NCBI GenBank assembly: GCA_030149205.1
Contig: JASBSB010000001.1
Span: forward strand, 931,518-995,517
Source of the DNA: Candidatus Heimdallarchaeota archaeon
Lineage (GTDB): Archaea > Asgardarchaeota > Heimdallarchaeia > Heimdallarchaeales > Kariarchaeaceae
DNA: 64,000 nt
Reading direction: 5' to 3'
In this document: one piece after another, positions 62,273-64,000 of the stretch
Layout of the letters: each line of letters starts with the position of its first letter
Numbering within the stretch: position 1 is the first letter of the stretch
Notes under the pieces: model-generated
The model's database searches: none
Told to the model about the DNA's origin: nothing
The model's input: the letters and a program-made list of their open reading frames with translations, nothing else
Program-made: the position numbers and the translations under genes

Positions 62273-62807
62273 AATATTATGTGGATACTTTGCGGAACAC
62301 AATATCCCTTATGTGATCGTGGGGGGTCTTGCTGTGCTGTATTTTGGAAGGGCAAGGATGACAACTGACATTGACGTTATTTTTGATCACTCCAAAATCG
62401 ACAGGGATGATTTTATCAGCTCATTACGAAACTCTGGATTTGACATCAACCCTTCAGACCTGCAGACCTTGGATGAGGGGATACACGCATCTATATTTCT
62501 CAGAGAATCCATGTTTAGAATTGATTTGAAAGGAGTTTACAGCAAATTTGAACGACAAAGCATTGAGATGTCCAAAACTGTGAGTGTCGCTGGCATACAA
62601 TGCAAACTTGATGATCCAAGCAACATGATAGTACACAAGATTTATTTTGGCTCAGAGCAAGACTATGAGGATGCAATCGCAGTATATATCAGAAATAAGG
62701 AAGGTCTTAACATTGACTATATGAGAAACAAAGCAACTGAGCTGAAGATACTGGAAAAATTTGAGTCATTTCTAAAAGAAGTAGAGAACAGCCTTAACAC
62801 CATTTAA
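62235..62807 (+). CDS. nucleotidyltransferase-fold protein
   Basis: A 190-aa protein with the polymerase-beta-type nucleotidyltransferase start: YVIVGGLAVLYFGRARMTTD followed by IDVIFD, giving the GG...DxD metal motif. A later DLKGVY can supply the third acid. It resembles AbiEii/MNT-type stand-alone nucleotidyltransferases, many of which are toxins or antitoxins. A GTG at 62235 is the best start in this frame; an upstream ATG at 62106 would overlap the small gene almost entirely. Confidence 0.72.
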   Translation: MILIQEPIKTSLRILCGYFAEHNIPYVIVGGLAVLYFGRARMTTDIDVIFDHSKIDRDDFISSLRNSGFDINPSDLQTLDEGIHASIFLRESMFRIDLKGVYSKFERQSIEMSKTVSVAGIQCKLDDPSNMIVHKIYFGSEQDYEDAIAVYIRNKEGLNIDYMRNKATELKILEKFESFLKEVENSLNTI

Positions 62808-62938
62808 TGACCTATTCCTTGAATTTACTGGATTTTTATTGTACACTGTCTCTTAATAATTGATCTATAATTCTGTATGTGGTTGTATCTTGCTTATTTG
62901 TTCAAAGTAAATGCGAAGGAATTACTGGCTCTAGCGAG

Positions 62939-62974
62939 AATCTTTGCGTGTAGTACGTGCTATACGCAAAGATT
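62939..62974 (+). other. 15-bp hairpin between convergent genes
   Basis: AATCTTTGCGTGTAG (62939-62953) pairs with CTATACGCAAAGATT (62960-62974) across a TACGTG loop. The only non-Watson-Crick pair is G-U on the plus strand (C-A on the minus strand), so a plus-strand RNA is favoured. It may be a terminator or mRNA 3' element of the nucleotidyltransferase gene. Confidence 0.6.
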
Positions 62975-63050
62975 TCCTGATTGTTATTATTAAATCCAAT
63001 AAAACAATTAGAGTTATCTAAAAAAATGTAATAATTAAACGATCATGAGA

Positions 63051-63581
63051 TTATTTTCTTTTGAAGTAAACTAAGGTTCCAATTGCAGAAATGGCGAATA
63101 AGGTAGTGAGAATCTCAAAACCAGGCACAAAGCTACCACTGCTGGGGTTGCCAACAATAAAGGTACCATACATTCCACCTGCTCTGTGACCAATGATACT
63201 GCAATAAAATTCAGTTTTAAAGTCTTTGTCAGGTGTTTTAATGTTTATAGAGTTTGTGACACCTAAATATTTACTTCCATTATTTCCAGGAATCTGAAAA
63301 CCAGTAAGCCCATTTACTGCATCGACCACGAAATCATGGTTCACACTTTGAACATTCTGAAATGTGATTTTAACACAGGCATTTTTAGGCACCTTAACTT
63401 CACTGACATTAAATTTCAAGCCAGAAGTCGCCGTACCTACTACTACTGTTGTAGTTGGGGTTGTGCATTGGTCTGTTTCGGGATGGCTTCCTGGACCAAG
63501 CTGTGCACTGGTCTGAACTAAGGTTGCAGGAGCAACAAGCAACAGAACAAGGGCGAGATATAAATAAAATGTTCTTTTCAT
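63051..63581 (-). CDS. cupredoxin-like surface protein with PGF-type C-terminal signal
   Basis: A 176-aa exported protein: signal peptide (LYLALVLLLVAPATLVQTSA), a blue-copper-type domain (about 50-140) with ligands His in SVNHDFVVD, Cys and His in EFYCSIIGHRAGG and a Met right after (GGMYG), then VPGFEILTTLFAISAIGTL and a basic tail. The copper site pattern is C-x4-H-x4-M. A role in extracellular electron transfer is likely. GGTGA lies 6 bases before the ATG. The C-terminal signal resembles that of the protein at 36813-37508. Confidence 0.85.
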   Translation of the reverse strand: MKRTFYLYLALVLLLVAPATLVQTSAQLGPGSHPETDQCTTPTTTVVVGTATSGLKFNVSEVKVPKNACVKITFQNVQSVNHDFVVDAVNGLTGFQIPGNNGSKYLGVTNSINIKTPDKDFKTEFYCSIIGHRAGGMYGTFIVGNPSSGSFVPGFEILTTLFAISAIGTLVYFKRK

Positions 63582-63861
63582 AACTTCACCTTTCGGTGTG
63601 TCAAGTTTCTAATTTACCCATATAAACTTTAAGATAACTTTATAACCCATAGTTATTAGTATAGATAAATACTGAATAAAACTCTTGAAATTCGATTTAT
63701 TTATTTTTTTGATATGATATTTAGGAGCAGGGATTGTGTGAAAATGTTTCTTTTTAATAGGTATAGCCATGATTGTGAATAAAAATAGAAATGCAAAAAT
63801 TTTCTTGGTTAATGTAATTAAATACCAAATTAAATTGCATAAGTTATGATATTAATATAAA
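63582..63861. other. intergenic AT-rich region
   Basis: About 280 AT-rich bases upstream of the cupredoxin gene. ATTAATATAA at 63851-63860, just before the tandem hairpins, is AT-rich and TATA-like but probably too close to the hairpins to start there. No gene seen. Confidence 0.4.
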
Positions 63862-64000
63862 GCTTGTCCCAAAACTCCTGGGACAAGCATTGAGCCCTCA
63901 GGCTCAATGGATGAAAGATTTTCAGATGAGAGAGAGCCTCGCCTGAGATTCGGCTAGAATCGAACTAGATATATAGTAGAGGGTCAGAGCTGACTAGTGC
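63862..64000. ncRNA. tandem-hairpin stretch, candidate structured RNA cut by window edge
   Basis: Hairpin 1 pairs GCTTGTCCCA (63862-63871) with TGGGACAAGC (63879-63888), 10 bp, 7-base loop. Hairpin 2 follows at once: ATTGAGCC (63889-63896) with GGCTCAAT (63901-63908), 8 bp, CTCA loop. The next 90 bases are richer in G+C than the surroundings, contain no long open frame, and hold GTCA/TGAC and CTAG repeats. I cannot match it to tRNA, SRP RNA, RNase P or rRNA. Strand unknown. Confidence 0.45.

Noticed and set aside
63905..63955. C/D-box guide RNA (GGATGA, AGATGA, CTGA boxes)
   Set aside because: The C box does not match RUGAUGA well and the space between the presumed C and D' boxes is too short for a guide.
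63930..64000. tRNA gene on the minus strand, suggested by CTAGTTCGATTCTAG (T-arm-like)
   Set aside because: The T-stem has only four good pairs, no anticodon stem fits the preceding bases, and the acceptor strand is not followed by a matching partner within the window.
1..64000. CRISPR array, insertion sequence or prophage
   Set aside because: No regularly spaced repeats, no transposase or integrase motif and no phage structural gene were seen.

Overview
The window looks like a chromosomal segment of an archaeon, most likely an Asgard (Promethearchaeota) lineage of Heimdallarchaeia type. The archaeal assignment rests on the archaeal version of the shikimate pathway (2-amino-3,7-dideoxyheptulosonate synthase, 3-dehydroquinate synthase II, GHMP-type shikimate kinase), a geranylgeranyl reductase, a fused AroDE, and many TATA-like boxes about 25 bases upstream of start codons. 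The Asgard assignment is an inference from a leucine-rich-repeat/P-loop NTPase, a longin-like protein next to 7-TM proteins, an RNase III-like protein with a dsRNA-binding domain, and surface proteins with PGF-containing C-terminal sorting signals. The sequence is AT-rich. I saw no rRNA, no convincing tRNA, no CRISPR array, no insertion sequence and no phage genes.

Layout. 1-10.5 kb: single genes and pairs (partial Gfo/Idh/MocA oxidoreductase, several alpha/beta hydrolases, alpha-carbonic anhydrase, aldo/keto reductase, DUF1697, NTF2-like plus zinc-ribbon/HhH pair). 10.6-13.9 kb: a large secreted multidomain phosphoesterase. 14.2-17.0 kb: longin-like gene with two 7-TM paralogues, then a Ni/Co transporter. 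17.1-25.2 kb: a seven-gene membrane operon with PrsW, DUF4129, DUF4350-like, MoxR and DUF58 proteins. 25.2-27.8 kb: rhodanese, Lrp/TRASH regulator divergent from a CopZ-like protein, DinB-like protein. 27.8-45.5 kb: LRR-GTPase-like protein, GNAT, oligopeptidase B, RNase III-like/dsRBD protein, PLP dehydratase, surface proteins, class 3 lipase, MFS/HxlR pair, methyltransferases, stand-alone CheB-like esterase. 45.6-51.7 kb: unknown protein, UbiA prenyltransferase, geranylgeranyl reductase, acyl-CoA ligase. 51.8-60.7 kb: an eight-gene operon that makes chorismate and also encodes aspartate kinase and aspartate-semialdehyde dehydrogenase. 60.7-64 kb: zinc-ribbon gene with a structured leader, small overlapping gene plus nucleotidyltransferase, cupredoxin surface protein, and an unidentified hairpin-rich stretch at the edge.

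How genes work together. Aspartate-semialdehyde is a substrate of the archaeal first shikimate step, so asd and lysC at the end of the aro operon close a supply loop. The UbiA, geranylgeranyl reductase and MenE-like ligase genes just upstream suggest that part of the chorismate goes to an isoprenoid quinone with a saturated tail. The PrsW-MoxR-DUF58 operon probably builds or quality-controls an envelope complex. The strongest candidates for something new are the three-way-junction leader RNA at 60,926-61,019 placed directly before a Shine-Dalgarno sequence, the RNase III-like/dsRBD protein with altered catalytic residues and a coupled 78-aa partner, the LRR-GTPase-like protein, and the tandem hairpins at the right edge.
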